Source: Dipylidium caninum (Eukaryota > Platyhelminthes > Cestoda > Cyclophyllidea > Dipylidiidae). Taken from it: a DNA stretch of 64,000 bases. The stretch spans positions 620,001-684,000 of the forward strand of contig QEYB01000158.1 in the NCBI GenBank assembly GCA_017562135.1, read 5' to 3'. Below, piece by piece: positions 47,138 through 57,642 of this stretch. Each line of letters starts with the position of its first letter. Positions within the stretch are counted from its first letter, which is position 1. The translations under genes were made by a program, and so were the position numbers. The notes under the pieces are model-generated. The model was not told the origin of the DNA, searched no databases, and saw nothing but the letters and a program-made list of their open reading frames with translations.

Positions 47138-50100
47138 TCAAGAGGAGCGGAGTTTGCACGAAGGGTGTCGCCCGTGGGTATTTTGTCAGCACGCGTCAGT
47201 CGAGAGGGAAAAGCGACGTTGAAACCGCCAACACCACGTGGTGTGGCGGTCTGTGCAAACGGATCAGCACACAGACGCGACAGCTCGAAAGTCGGGTGGA
47301 GAAAGGGAGGAGTGCTAGCTGTCCGAGCCAGTCACACGTTGAGAGTTTTGCCCGTAGGGGGAAGAGGAGGTGTGACGGTGACGAGTCGGTGGAGAATTGG
47401 AGAGCATCCGCACACGTAGGTGAAAGACTCGGCTAGCGAAAGCAAACAGGGCGTGGGATGATGATGAGGCGATGTGAAGTGTGGGGAACCCACGAAATGG
47501 GCAGCATTCGCAAGGCGAGAGAGGTGCGGGGGCGGGGGAGACCCTCGCTGGTCGGAGTCTCCGTCAGCTGGAATTGAAGGCGTGGAGGTTTGAAGCGTGG
47601 CACCACGGGGGTCACGTGCCACACCACCACGCACACATCCCACGCCTCGTCGTCTCGTCTCGCCAAAACAAAGCAACGGGACCGACGCATCCACCCACAC
47701 GTCCAACCGCCGCCCTCCACGTTCCCGCTCGCCTCGCCGCCCACTGGATGATGATTCGCGAGGCAGCGGCGTTGGCGATGGCCACAACGGGCAGCATCCT
47801 GTGCCAGTGTTTGCACCCCACGAGGACGGCGCATGGGATGCTTGCGGAGTGGAAAGACTACACCTGCGACTTCATGGGTCGTGGCGACGTGGCGATTGAG
47901 ATGGTCTCGTGTGAGTGACATTCTGCACTTGATTGTCCCATCATTCCGTGTTCCACGCTGCCTCCCTGCCTCCCTCCCTGCCTCCCTCCCGCTCTCCCCT
48001 GACTCTGCCGCCCCTTTCACCTGTCCTGTCTAGAGGCCTCCAACAGGCGGTGTCTTGTTTTCAGCCGCGCCCCACCTCGTCCTGCTCCACCTCGCACTGC
48101 GATGCTGCTTCTGCGTCATCTTCGTCATCCTCCTCCTCCGTGCCGTTTGACGCCACCGCCACCGCCACCGCCACCACCACCGACCTCGCCCTCGCCCTCG
48201 CCCGCCTGCTGCCCCAACGCAATCCCCTGAGCTGACTCTGCAGACACACACACACACACGCGACACCCACACGCAAACACACACACAAACACACTCAGTG
48301 CCGCCTGCTGTACCTTTTCTTTCTCGTCCCAATCCACTTTGCAATGCTTTTCTCATGTCGTCTTGTGACGGAGGCATTTGCGGAGAGGTCCTTCTGCTCC
48401 CCACCACCAGGCAGTGCGACAGACGCTTGTGGTGGCGCAGCGAGACGTGTGACGTGGCGTCTTCTCACCCTCACCGGAAACGGGGCAGCAGCCCGCTGTC
48501 AGCCGAATGCGTCGCGCCTCTCCGCATGGGAGGCGGTGACCGGTTCAGCCGACATGCGGCTGCGTCGCGACTCGAGTGTCAGGCAGGGCGACGGCCACTG
48601 GTGGTGCAGAAGGCACCTGGACGGCGGCACGTCGTTACAGACGCCATGTATTTTCGAATCTGCCGAGTGAATGCGAGGTTGAAGGCACTCTTCGTCTGAC
48701 GCGCGAGCGCTGTGCTGGTGGCGCAGTGCAGACCGCCGACTGGGCACCGACTTCACTTCCGGTGGGCGATGAAGCGACGAGGGGCAGAGACACACCCGCC
48801 GCCCGCGGTCGGACGCGAGGGCCTCTCGTGCCTTGGTGCGATTAATGCCCGTGCGGGTGTGCCACAGACCGGACAGGCCTGACAGGCTTGACAGGCGGAG
48901 CGTCTTGTCACCGCGTGTGGGGCGCACTTCACCAACGTAAACATCAGTGGCACCCACCCGGTGCACCCACCCGGTGCATTGTCTTCTCCATTCGTCAAAG
49001 CAGCCAGCGGATCCGCCTCACCAGTCCAAGTGAGCTAAATGCCACGCCGGCGCGGTGCTCGGGAGTCAGCGAGCGAGCGAGCCTCGAGTGTCGTCGTGGG
49101 GGCAGGAGGGGAGGGGAGGGGAGGGGACGGGACGGGACGGGACGGGAGCGAAGAGGCACTCGGAGGGGGTGTAACATAACAGGACCGCATAGCTCCCATG
49201 CGGTGGCGGGCGAGATTGTTGAACGCCTTCGTGGCCACGTTGTTGCTGAGGAGTGACGTAGGAGGCGGCAGCAGCAGGCAGAAGAGGTGCTGAGAGCCGT
49301 CAAAGTCTAGTGGGTGGCCTCCCTTTCGTGGGAAGGCCACGCATTGTGGGAGGAGTTTGGGGCGTTGGGCGAGACTCGTGGGTGGCAGCAGTTGCAGCAA
49401 GTGCATCGTCCCTTGTCATTGCTGAAATGGGGGCGAACACGCTGAGAAACATGGTCGCCGGTGCTGTCCGAGGAGGTTCCCCCAACATTGCCTACTCTTG
49501 TGGACAACCACCACGTCCGTCTCTCTTCTCCGTCTTCGTGTCTGAAGCAATCACTCATTGGTCGGTGGTGGGGAATGTGGTTGTGGTTTAATTTCTGACG
49601 AAATGGCAACCTGCTATGAAAGCTCCGCGGCTGCGCTCCGCGGCAGAAATTAAGACCGCTGAGTGCCGTCTCAATGGTGGCTGACCGAGAAGCCGAAGCC
49701 GTGGGTCAGAGCCTCATTGCAGGCGATGTGGCGAGTAAGTCAGTCGGGGTGGGGGGACGCAATTGGGCGCCCTCGGACGCAGTGTGTCGTGTGGCCGCCC
49801 AGCTGTGGGCAAGACTTATTTCCTCCTTCGCACGAGTCGCAGAAGCGCTCTGTGATTGAGCTAAGTCCGTGTTTGGGAGCGACGTGAATCAAATAACAAG
49901 TGTTTGATCGGCAGGCTCAACCCGTGAACTGTCGATCCGCTCAAGTCGGCTTCAACTACTGCAAGTTTACATGTTGCGCTTAGTACGCTCAGGATTTCTT
50001 CACTATCAGTGCTGAAGTGTGACTTAGAGAGTAGAAAGAGGGGTCAGCTTTCCCTCACTTATGCAATCTCCGGCCAGGCATGCTCCTTCACGCGAGGCCC

Positions 50101-50163
50101 TTTGGCTCTCCTGACTCTCTCGTCCCTGTTGCCTTGCGGCGTGCGCACGGAATCTCCACGCGG
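47138..50163. repeat. Inner right arm of the inverted repeat (pairs with 40498–43542)
   Basis: The reverse complement is nearly identical to 40498–43542. It holds the mirrored G-rich array (49106–49147) and the CA-rich tract (about 48240–48300). The inner edge is at TCAAGAGGAGCGGAG (47138), the outer edge at CTCCACGCGG (50163). Confidence 0.92.
49106..49147 (+). repeat. GGGGA/GGGAC array, right copy
   Basis: Mirror of 41515–41555: about four GGGGA units then four GGGAC units, with many G runs on the + strand and G-quadruplex potential. Confidence 0.85.
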
Positions 50164-51459
50164 CAAAGGCAGGGACCGGTTGAAAGCGAGATCAGGCAGA
50201 GTGCCAATTTCACGGGTGTGACACTCGGTGCCAAGGGTTAGGACGTTGTCGTCTGCCCTGATGATTTACTTTTTACAATTGAAGGGAAGATATACTTGCG
50301 CAAAGGCTGTAATGGTCCGCCTGGAATGTCGTCTAAGAGGTGGAATAAGGCTGTAATTTGTATAATGATATTTAGATCGGGGTCGTCCCATCCGGCGCCG
50401 TAAATTTTTTTCACTGGAACCAGACACGATGTCCCACACTCGCTTCCCGTCTTTCTCGTCACCTTTGTTGGATTTCTTCTAATAACTCCCTCCCCGTCGT
50501 CGGCCATAAATGCCTATTTCTCTGACCCCGTTTGTACTTAATTAAGTCGGACCTAGGAAGGTGCTGCAGCGGAGAACTCGGAAATGCTGCCGTTGATCAT
50601 CCGTTACATGGCTCAAATTCAATGTTAAGGACGGCTACAGATTTGATTTACCCGCCTCTTAAGCGCTGTACCTCCTAACTGGTATTTGGGGAAAGATGAA
50701 TGAGATTGCTCTCATTAGTCCTCGGTTTTGACCAATATCGCGTTTATTACATTAATGTGGCACTTACCAATGCTTCGAAACAGAAGCTACACCCTTCCTT
50801 TTTCATACACTTAGCCTTATTTCATTGACGGTATATATGTTCAAATTTCCGCTAGTTAGAATCATCTTTCTTCACGTGACATTTTTTATTCAAAGTGCAA
50901 AAGTAATTGCCGCTGTTTGATTTGGTCGAATGGACGCGGAACATGGTAGAAAAATAACTACCGGAAAAGAAACGGTGACTTTGATTAAGTGAAACTTGTT
51001 ATATTCCAACGTATCGATTTCTTAGTGTTTTATTCGGTAGTATCCACAGTTGGGCCGTATGTTTTTAGGTCAGGATTATAGATAATGTCTTGCATGTTCG
51101 TGTTTCCATGACTCTGTTAATTTATACCTACAGGGGCGAGTCTTACTGGACAGCAAAAAGTTGCTAATTCCACAGATACCCAAAATTATACTTTGAATCA
51201 AAATTTTCCTTTGCTAGGTAGATTATAAAACAAATTTACACACGTCAAACCGGTCGCAATGTGCATCTATTAAGGAAATTATGTAAGATAAAAGACGAAC
51301 TTTTAGCAAAGACGCTGTATATTAGTTTTTTTTATTTTTGTTTTTGATTTCATAATTTCGATTGTCATTCACCGATGGGCAAGGTCGCGTTAGAAGGAGA
51401 TAAATACTGCCCCCCGCCGCCGAATTACGCGCTTTCTACGGCTTAGCCCATTCCTGGTG
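50164..51459. other. Right-arm-only segment upstream of GST D
   Basis: About 1.3 kb, AT-rich in its second half, with no counterpart at the mirror position. It includes the presumptive GST D promoter. No gene is recognised and no clear TATA box is found. Confidence 0.55.
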
Positions 51460-52683
51460 ATGGCTCCAACTCTCGCCTATTGGAACGTTAAAGGAGTGAG
51501 TCGGATGCCTTTAATGGCGTTAGATAACCCATCAAAAGAAACTTATCTTTATCCACCCGAAAGTCGTTTTAACCTTCCAAACTTGTGGTGCTTAAAACGT
51601 CTTGCTCCCATAATTGCCTTATTTCTTAGCTCGGTGAACAATGCCGTCTTCTGATGCACTACCTCGGAATTGAATTTGATGACAAACGGTACAATTTAGG
51701 CCCCGGTAAGTGAAAGAACCTTGTCGATCTTCTGTTACAGCGCCGGATTTTGACCGCAGTGAGTGGCTGGCGGAAAAACATTTGCTGGGTCTAGAATTTC
51801 CCAACGTAGGTTGCGCTTTTAGCGTAGCTAAACGAAGCCCCCATTAGTTGCCATACTACATAGACGGCGACGTGAAATTGACTCAGTCGAGTGCAATTAT
51901 GGAATACATTGCAGAGGAGAATGGGATGCGTGAGTCCATTTGCGAAGTTCTGAATTGACTGGATTTCCATAGATCATCCGTGGGGAATTAAATGTGTTTT
52001 TTTTTTTCTGTAACATAGTGCCCAAGTGTTACAGACAACAAGCTAAGCTCCATATGATCCAAGGCGAGGTTATGGACTGTCGTAATTTCTTTGGCAGAGT
52101 TTATTATTATCCAGGAACAGTGAGTTTTCTTATTTCTTCCTCCAAAAAAAATTCGAGGATGAGATTGATGTTAATTGCTTTTTACATGAATTTGCATTAG
52201 GAGGAGACAAAAAAACAATTTAAGGATCGGATGCTTGACAAGTTGAAGAGTTTTTGAGGAGTACTTGATTGGTAGACAATGGCTTTTTGGAGACAAGGCG
52301 AGTTTTGTATTATGATCTTCCCACTTGTCTTTCTCTTGTTAGTATCCCTATCTTGTGATTGAAGTGAAATTAGGATTTTTTGAGACACGTGGTCTCAAGA
52401 ACACGACGGTAAAACCTTTCTACTCCTCTTTTAAGATCAACTATCCCGATTTCTCCTTTGGTGATTTTCTGAACCAATTGGCTGAGCGGGAGCCGGAGTG
52501 TCTCGTGCAGTATCCCAATTTGCAGGCCTACTTGTCGCGTTTCGAAGTGAGTTGTGGGGGAATGTGAATTTACGCATGAAGTAGCGTGATTCTATGGTGC
52601 TGATTTTATCCTGTCTATTCCGCTTTCTCATTGTGTAGGATCTGCCCCAGTTGAAGAAGTACATGGCCACGGTAAAGAAGTAG
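51460..52683 (+). CDS. Mu-class glutathione S-transferase, frameshifted as read (copy D)
   Basis: Eight exons at 51460–51495, 51630–51705, 51741–51805, 51848–51929, 52019–52119, 52201–52297, 52436–52546 and 52639–52683. It reads [36 protein letters not shown] and [20 protein letters not shown], with Tyr7 and the glutathione site intact. Exon 6 is 97 bp instead of 96: a run of five T (52251–52255) where copy B has four, which brings an in-frame TGA at once. Otherwise the splice sites are intact. Intron 6 begins with GC (AAG/GCGAGT), and the last exon ends early after YMATVKK, both as in copy B. Exons 2–4 and everything from mid-exon 7 onward are nearly identical to copy B, while exon 1, exons 5 and 6 and early exon 7 differ strongly. 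It is either a young pseudogene or carries a one-base sequencing error. Confidence 0.85.
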
Positions 52684-53464
52684 GCTGCCTGATGCGGCAA
52701 TGCTTCCGATGAAACGCGTGGCGCTGTGAAGCAGAGAGAGGGTCACACTCGATATGCTGCCTATTTACTCTAGCACTGTTCATCTTCTCCGCTGTTCATT
52801 AAATTTACTCGATTTTCCAGCGTTCTGCGTTTCTTTATGCCTTTGGATGATGAGGCATCGTGGAGCGATCTGGGTACTACAAAAAGTGATAACTTTTGCG
52901 ACAATCTACGTTGCACAATGGTGTGAAGTTTCCTAAGTGATTGGAACGGAGTATGAGATATTCACAACTTTGTCAGCAAAAATATTAGGGAATGTAGAAA
53001 TTCCCCCCCTGAGGTCAGACTTGATGGGAATTTGAATGAAGTGAAGTAACTTGCTCAATCGTTGGCCGATATCGCCGGTTTCGTGGGGTGGCGGACTGCG
53101 TTAAGCGTGCCGCGCGGGCTGCGGACAGGCCCGGTGCCATCTGAGACCTCGCCGGGATGTGATTCTGCTTCGTTTGCGGTAGCGAGGTTGGTGGTTAACG
53201 GCTGGTGGTGGGGATCTGTCTATCTCTCCACCTTATTGTATAATCACGGAGTTGGGAGTTCGCACTTGATCACTCCTCTTCTGCAAGAATGAGTTGGTCG
53301 AGGTGAGAAGTACACGGCAGCCAGAGTGGGAAGCTGAGTCCTCCACCACCACCACCACCACCACCTTTGATAGGTGTCAAGGTGGCCGAGGAGGAGTTGG
53401 AGGAAGAGGCTGTCTTGGGACCGGTTCGGTGATTTCTACTGCAGACGTGGAGACTAGATGAGGA

Positions 53465-53470
53465 AATAAA
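53465..53470 (+). terminator. Possible poly(A) signal downstream of GST D
   Basis: AATAAA about 780 bases after the stop codon, mirrored at 37881–37886 downstream of GST B. The distance is long, so a nearer variant signal may be used. Confidence 0.3.
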
Positions 53471-53809
53471 CGTTTAAGATGGAGTGTTCGACATCATGAT
53501 TTTGGGTATAAGTGGTTCGCATCTGTCGGAAGGAAATAAGGCTGCCTCCGAACCACTGAGTTTATTTCTACTACGTGAAATGATACACGTTAAAAGCGGA
53601 TTTGTCCCTTCCCACGATTGTTGGAACAAGTGATTGGATTCGTTCGTATCTCTCTTCTCAGCCGAAGTGCTCGAGTATGAGACGTTAACATGGTGACTTT
53701 GCCGGAATGGTGGCCTAGCTCCGCTCCAGTCGTGCGCATTCGGAGGACGAGAGCTTGGCGGCCGGAGGGTACACGCTGAATCGTCATGAAAGAGTCAATG
53801 TGTCTGGGC

Positions 53810-53960
53810 AAAAGACGGTGCGTCTGTGTGCGATGACGCATGACTTAGTTCTCTCCAATCGATTTGCCGAGCCTCAGCGCATGTGAATCGACTGCAGCAG
53901 GTGTCCGGATTTCTGGACGCGATCGATGCATCGAGCGTGTCCTGAATGCGGAGCAGTCGG
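53810..53960 (+). repeat. Three-copy post-GST element, copy 3
   Basis: Matches 46210–46360 and the minus strand of 37101–37241, including GTGCGATGACGCATG, CAATCGATTTGCC and CTGAATGCGG. It lies outside the repeat arm, 1.1 kb downstream of GST D, in the same orientation as that gene. Confidence 0.65.
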
Positions 53961-54288
53961 GCAGCCCGTTGCTGGCGTGGTGCGGATTCCTCAGCCACGC
54001 GGCCAGCAGGGAAGACACGTATTGTCGGCGGACAGCGAAACCGTCTCGCCGGCCAAATGCACCCGCTCCTCTCCGCCATTAATCTCTGCCACCTTTTCAA
54101 TTAAACATGGTAGCGCTTTGACTCGCCACTTTCACCTACATTCAGCATACCTAAGACGCGCAAAATTTTATTCTCCCAAAGGTGCAAGTGCTGAAATAAA
54201 CCAAGGAAGAAAAAGTGTCCAAATTATTTATGCCAGCAAGGAGGGGAGGGCGTTGTTTACACGTTGTTAATGAATTCCAGAGAAAATG

Positions 54289-54294
54289 TTTATT
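54289..54294 (-). terminator. poly(A) signal of GST F
   Basis: TTTATT on the + strand (AATAAA on the minus strand), about 190 bases beyond the GST F stop codon. Confidence 0.45.
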
Positions 54295-54485
54295 AAACAT
54301 TCGGGAGAACCGAGTTCAACACAGCCAAACACTCCAGTGGAATATGCCAAAACGAAGTATTCATTAAAGCCATTCATTGTTCCCATTGACAAAATATGAA
54401 CAAAGTCACTAACAAATGAGGTCAAATAGAGAAAGGGAAGCAGACTAAATAGCAAATAGGAGCATTGCTTTCCTCCACCAGCCGT

Positions 54486-55763
54486 CTAGTTGTTGCAACG
54501 CCATCTCGCACTCATTCCATTACATGCATTCGCCTTGAACTCCCTCGAGGCCATGTAATCCTTCAACGAGGGCAGATTCTATGTTGGGAGGAAGCGCAAA
54601 GTCTACGTTAAACATAGACACAACAGACAATAACTGATTCCCAGAAAAAGTTCCCACTAACCGCCACACACCTCGAAGCGCGACAGGTAGGCTTGTAACT
54701 TGGGGAACTTCTCCAGGCACTTGGGATCAAACTTCACCAACTGATTCAACAACTCGCACAGACTAAAGTCGGGATAATTGATCTGCATGGAAGAATACAA
54801 GGTGGGTCCGTACCACCGTCACTGCCATCAATCACTGGCCTCGAATGAGACATTAGACAGTAAGAAGGGTAAGAGATAAAATTCACCTTCTCACCAGTGA
54901 GCCACTTCTTCTCACCCAAGAACTTCTCGAAGTTTTTTTAGCTTTGGCGGCAGGTTCTCCAGGAAGGAAATCCTCAACTCCTCCTACAATTTATGCACAC
55001 GATCCTCACAATGTTACAGTGCCACATTGCATCTCAACTAGGTATACTCACAAATTCGGGATTATAACAAGTTTTTCGCGAAGGAAATACGCAAGTCATA
55101 GATTTCATTTTGAAGCATACGAAGCACTGCACATTGTTCGGCACAGTTTTGGAACTGCAAGTGGCAGCAGGAGCAGAAAAAGAACCTCAACGCAAGTTTA
55201 GAAAGCTCGACTGGGTAGGGTGGTTGGATGTAACTTACTCATGCCATTTTTTTCCGCAATAAACTCCAGAATCGCAGCTGATTGAGTCAATTTTATCTCA
55301 CCATCCATATAGTACGGCAGCTATTAACATTCCAGTTAGCGAGGCGCCGCAAAGCACAACATACATTGGGGAAGTCCAGGCCGAGGGAAAACTTCTCCTC
55401 TAACCATTCGTTGTGTTCAAATGATGCATCTTAAATATATCGCCATAAACCGGTTTCTTTATTTACCATTATTACATTTATAACGCTTGTCCTCGAATGC
55501 AACTCCCAGGTAGCGCATCAAAAGACGACATTGCTCAGCGAGCTAAAAAATACATAGGACAAAAAACAATGTCACGGAACTACGGCGCTGCAAAATAATT
55601 GGACGCAGAGCACTAGCAAAGGGGATATCCGCAATTAAGCCACGGTTAAATTGTCGAAAACGCCTCATTTAGACCAGAATTTGTCAATTTAGTGCGACTT
55701 AGCGTCTGCGACCCGTGCCCAACTTACCCCTCTGATGTCCCAGTATGCTAAGACCGGCACCAT
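54486..55763 (-). CDS. Mu-class glutathione S-transferase with three +1 homopolymer shifts (copy F)
   Basis: Eight exons: 55763–55728, 55542–55467, 55429–55365, 55320–55239, 55154–55052, 54983–54887, 54782–54672 and 54578–54486. It reads MVPVLAYWDIRG (Tyr7), AEQCRLLMRYLGVAFEDKRY, GLDFPN, LPYYMDGEIKLTQSAAILEF, INYPDFSLCELLNQL and a final SARWRCNN. Exon 5 is 103 bp and exon 6 is 97 bp, against 101 and 96 in the other copies. The excess bases are extra A (minus strand) in three homopolymers: near 55147–55150, near 55071–55075 and in the A run at about 54933–54939. Together they add three bases, so the original frame resumes after exon 6. All splice sites look normal. It may be a decaying gene, or a working gene with homopolymer errors. 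Confidence 0.85.
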
Positions 55764-56292
55764 TGTAATCAATCTTACGACCGGCAAGGTATGTCTCGGG
55801 CGCCAAGATTAGCGACGACCGAAATTTCCAGTTCTCAGGACAACCTTGGAGGAACATTTATTAAATGCATATTAACGTTAAGATCATCTAAAATTTAAAA
55901 AGATTCATAATACAATTACCACCCAGTCTAAAATTTGTGAGTAGTTATTACTACTAGGTCTTTAAAATCAACTTGCTTAGAAGTCAAAAAAACGCCCGCA
56001 TCTAAATAAATCAAATTAAAACTAATACTTTGTTTGTGTACTATGATCTTAAGCAAATTACCGAATCATTGCGTTAAACACAATTGACATTTAACTAATA
56101 ATTTTCTTGGTATATAAAATTTTATTGTTATTTTATCAAGATATTATAGAGTGTTAAAGTAGTCGTGATTTTTCTCGAAATTTTACGACTTTCGTTTGCT
56201 AAACTAACGCACAAGGTCGGTGAACTTTTGGCAAACAACCGTTTTTCTTCACCTCGCTGTTGTAGCCGAGAACGCGAGAACCGTTCGTCGAA
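55764..56292. promoter_or_regulatory. Shared upstream region of the head-to-head GST F/E pair
   Basis: The start codons of F (−) and E (+) are 529 bp apart, with no other gene between. A TATATAAA box on the + strand at 56111–56118 lies about 175 bases upstream of the GST E start codon. A comparable box for F is not obvious. The arrangement allows shared control elements; none is recognised by eye. Confidence 0.45.
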
Positions 56293-57551
56293 ATGGCTCC
56301 GATTCTGGCTTATTGGGATATCAGAGGAGTGAGCTACCTGCATTGCTTAATTTTAGACATTATAATCGCGAAACAGTTTAGCCGAGCAATACCGTTAGGG
56401 TTTCGTTTCAAAACTAAAGTATGTTGTCCATAGTCTTCAGGCTGTATGGCCCCCTCACTCCTTCATTTACATCCCGCGTTATTAAAACATCGTACTTGAT
56501 TTTCAGCTCGCCGAACAGTGTCGCCTTTTGTTGCGCTATCTTGGAATTCCATTCGAGGACAAGCGATACAAATATGGCAGTGGTAAACAATGAAATTTTA
56601 TGATGACTATCTGCTTTAGCCCCATCTTTTGACCGCAGTGAGTGGCTATCGGAGAAGTTTTCCTTGGGTTTAGACTTTCCAAATGTACGTTATACCTTTG
56701 GCATATCATTAACTGGGATCTTATTAGCTACCGTACTACATTGATGGTGAGTTTAAACTGACTCAATCGGCTGCGATTCTGGAGTTTATTGCTAGAAAAA
56801 ATGGCATGAGTAAGTTCTTTCTGACTACCCTATTTAACAGTACCTTCTAACTTCTAATTGAAATACTGCATTCATACTCTTTGCAACTTGCAGTTTCAAA
56901 CTGTGCTAAACAGAACGCTGTGCTCCGTATGCTGCAAGAGGAGGCGCTAGACTTGCGCAGGATGTTTACGTCGATGTGCTACAGCCCAGATTTCGTGAGT
57001 TATTATACTTCGTTCCATTTTGCCATAGGGGACACCTGTGAGAGTGACGGCGAATACATGCCTTTTGGGTGTTCATATTTTAGGAGAAGTTGAAGGTTTC
57101 GTTTGTGGAGAACCTGCCCCCAAAGCTTAAGAATTTCGAGGGGTACTTGGGTGATAAGGTGTGGCTTACCGGTGATAAGGTGAGTTTTAATTGTCGTCTA
57201 CTGCCTAATGTCTCATTCGGGGTGGTTTAGACTCACATTCAACTCTTCCATGCAGATCAACTACCCCGACTTCAGTCTGTGCGAGTTGTTGAATCAGTTG
57301 GTGAAGTTTGATCCCAAGTGCCTGGAGAAGGTTCCCCAAGTTACAAGCCTATCTGTCGCGTTTCGAGGTGAGTGTTTTCGGTGGCTGGAGATTCTGGGGG
57401 AGAATTAGTTGCACTTCGTGTGACTCTGTCTGACGCATGCTTTGCTTTGGCGACATAGAATCTGCCCTCTTTGAAGGACTACATGGCTTCGAAGGAGTTC
57501 AAGACGAGTCCTTGTAATGGAGTGATTGCGAAATGGCGTGGCGACAACTAG
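56293..57551 (+). CDS. Mu-class glutathione S-transferase with one +1 shift in exon 7 (copy E)
   Basis: Eight exons: 56293–56328, 56507–56582, 56620–56684, 56728–56809, 56894–56994, 57084–57179, 57256–57367 and 57459–57551. It reads MAPILAYWDIRG (Tyr7), [53 protein letters not shown] and INYPDFSLCELLNQL, with the last exon giving YMASKEFKTSPCNG and AKWRGDN in the expected frame. Exon 7 is 112 bp instead of 111: GAGAAGGTTCCCC at about 57325–57335, where copy F has GAGAAGTTCCCC. As read, the frame leaves the family sequence there and ends at a TAA in exon 8. Everything else, including all splice sites, is intact. The start is fixed by the family N-terminus. Confidence 0.87.
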
Positions 57552-57636
57552 ACGGAGGGAGACAAAATGTGACGCTATTATTGCTTTTTCCTTATAACTA
57601 TCTGTTTATTACTCCATCTCCGTTCTAATCACTGAC

Positions 57637-57642
57637 AATAAA
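57637..57642 (+). terminator. poly(A) signal AATAAA of GST E
   Basis: A canonical AATAAA about 85 bases after the GST E stop codon on the same strand. Confidence 0.6.

Larger units (their letters stand above)
51460..53524. repeat. Outer right arm of the inverted repeat (pairs with 37827–39974)
   Basis: The reverse complement of the left outer arm, carrying GST D and its 3' flank. From about 52489 to 53524 it is almost identical to the left copy; the outward break is just after GGTTCGCATCT at 53524. Confidence 0.9.
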
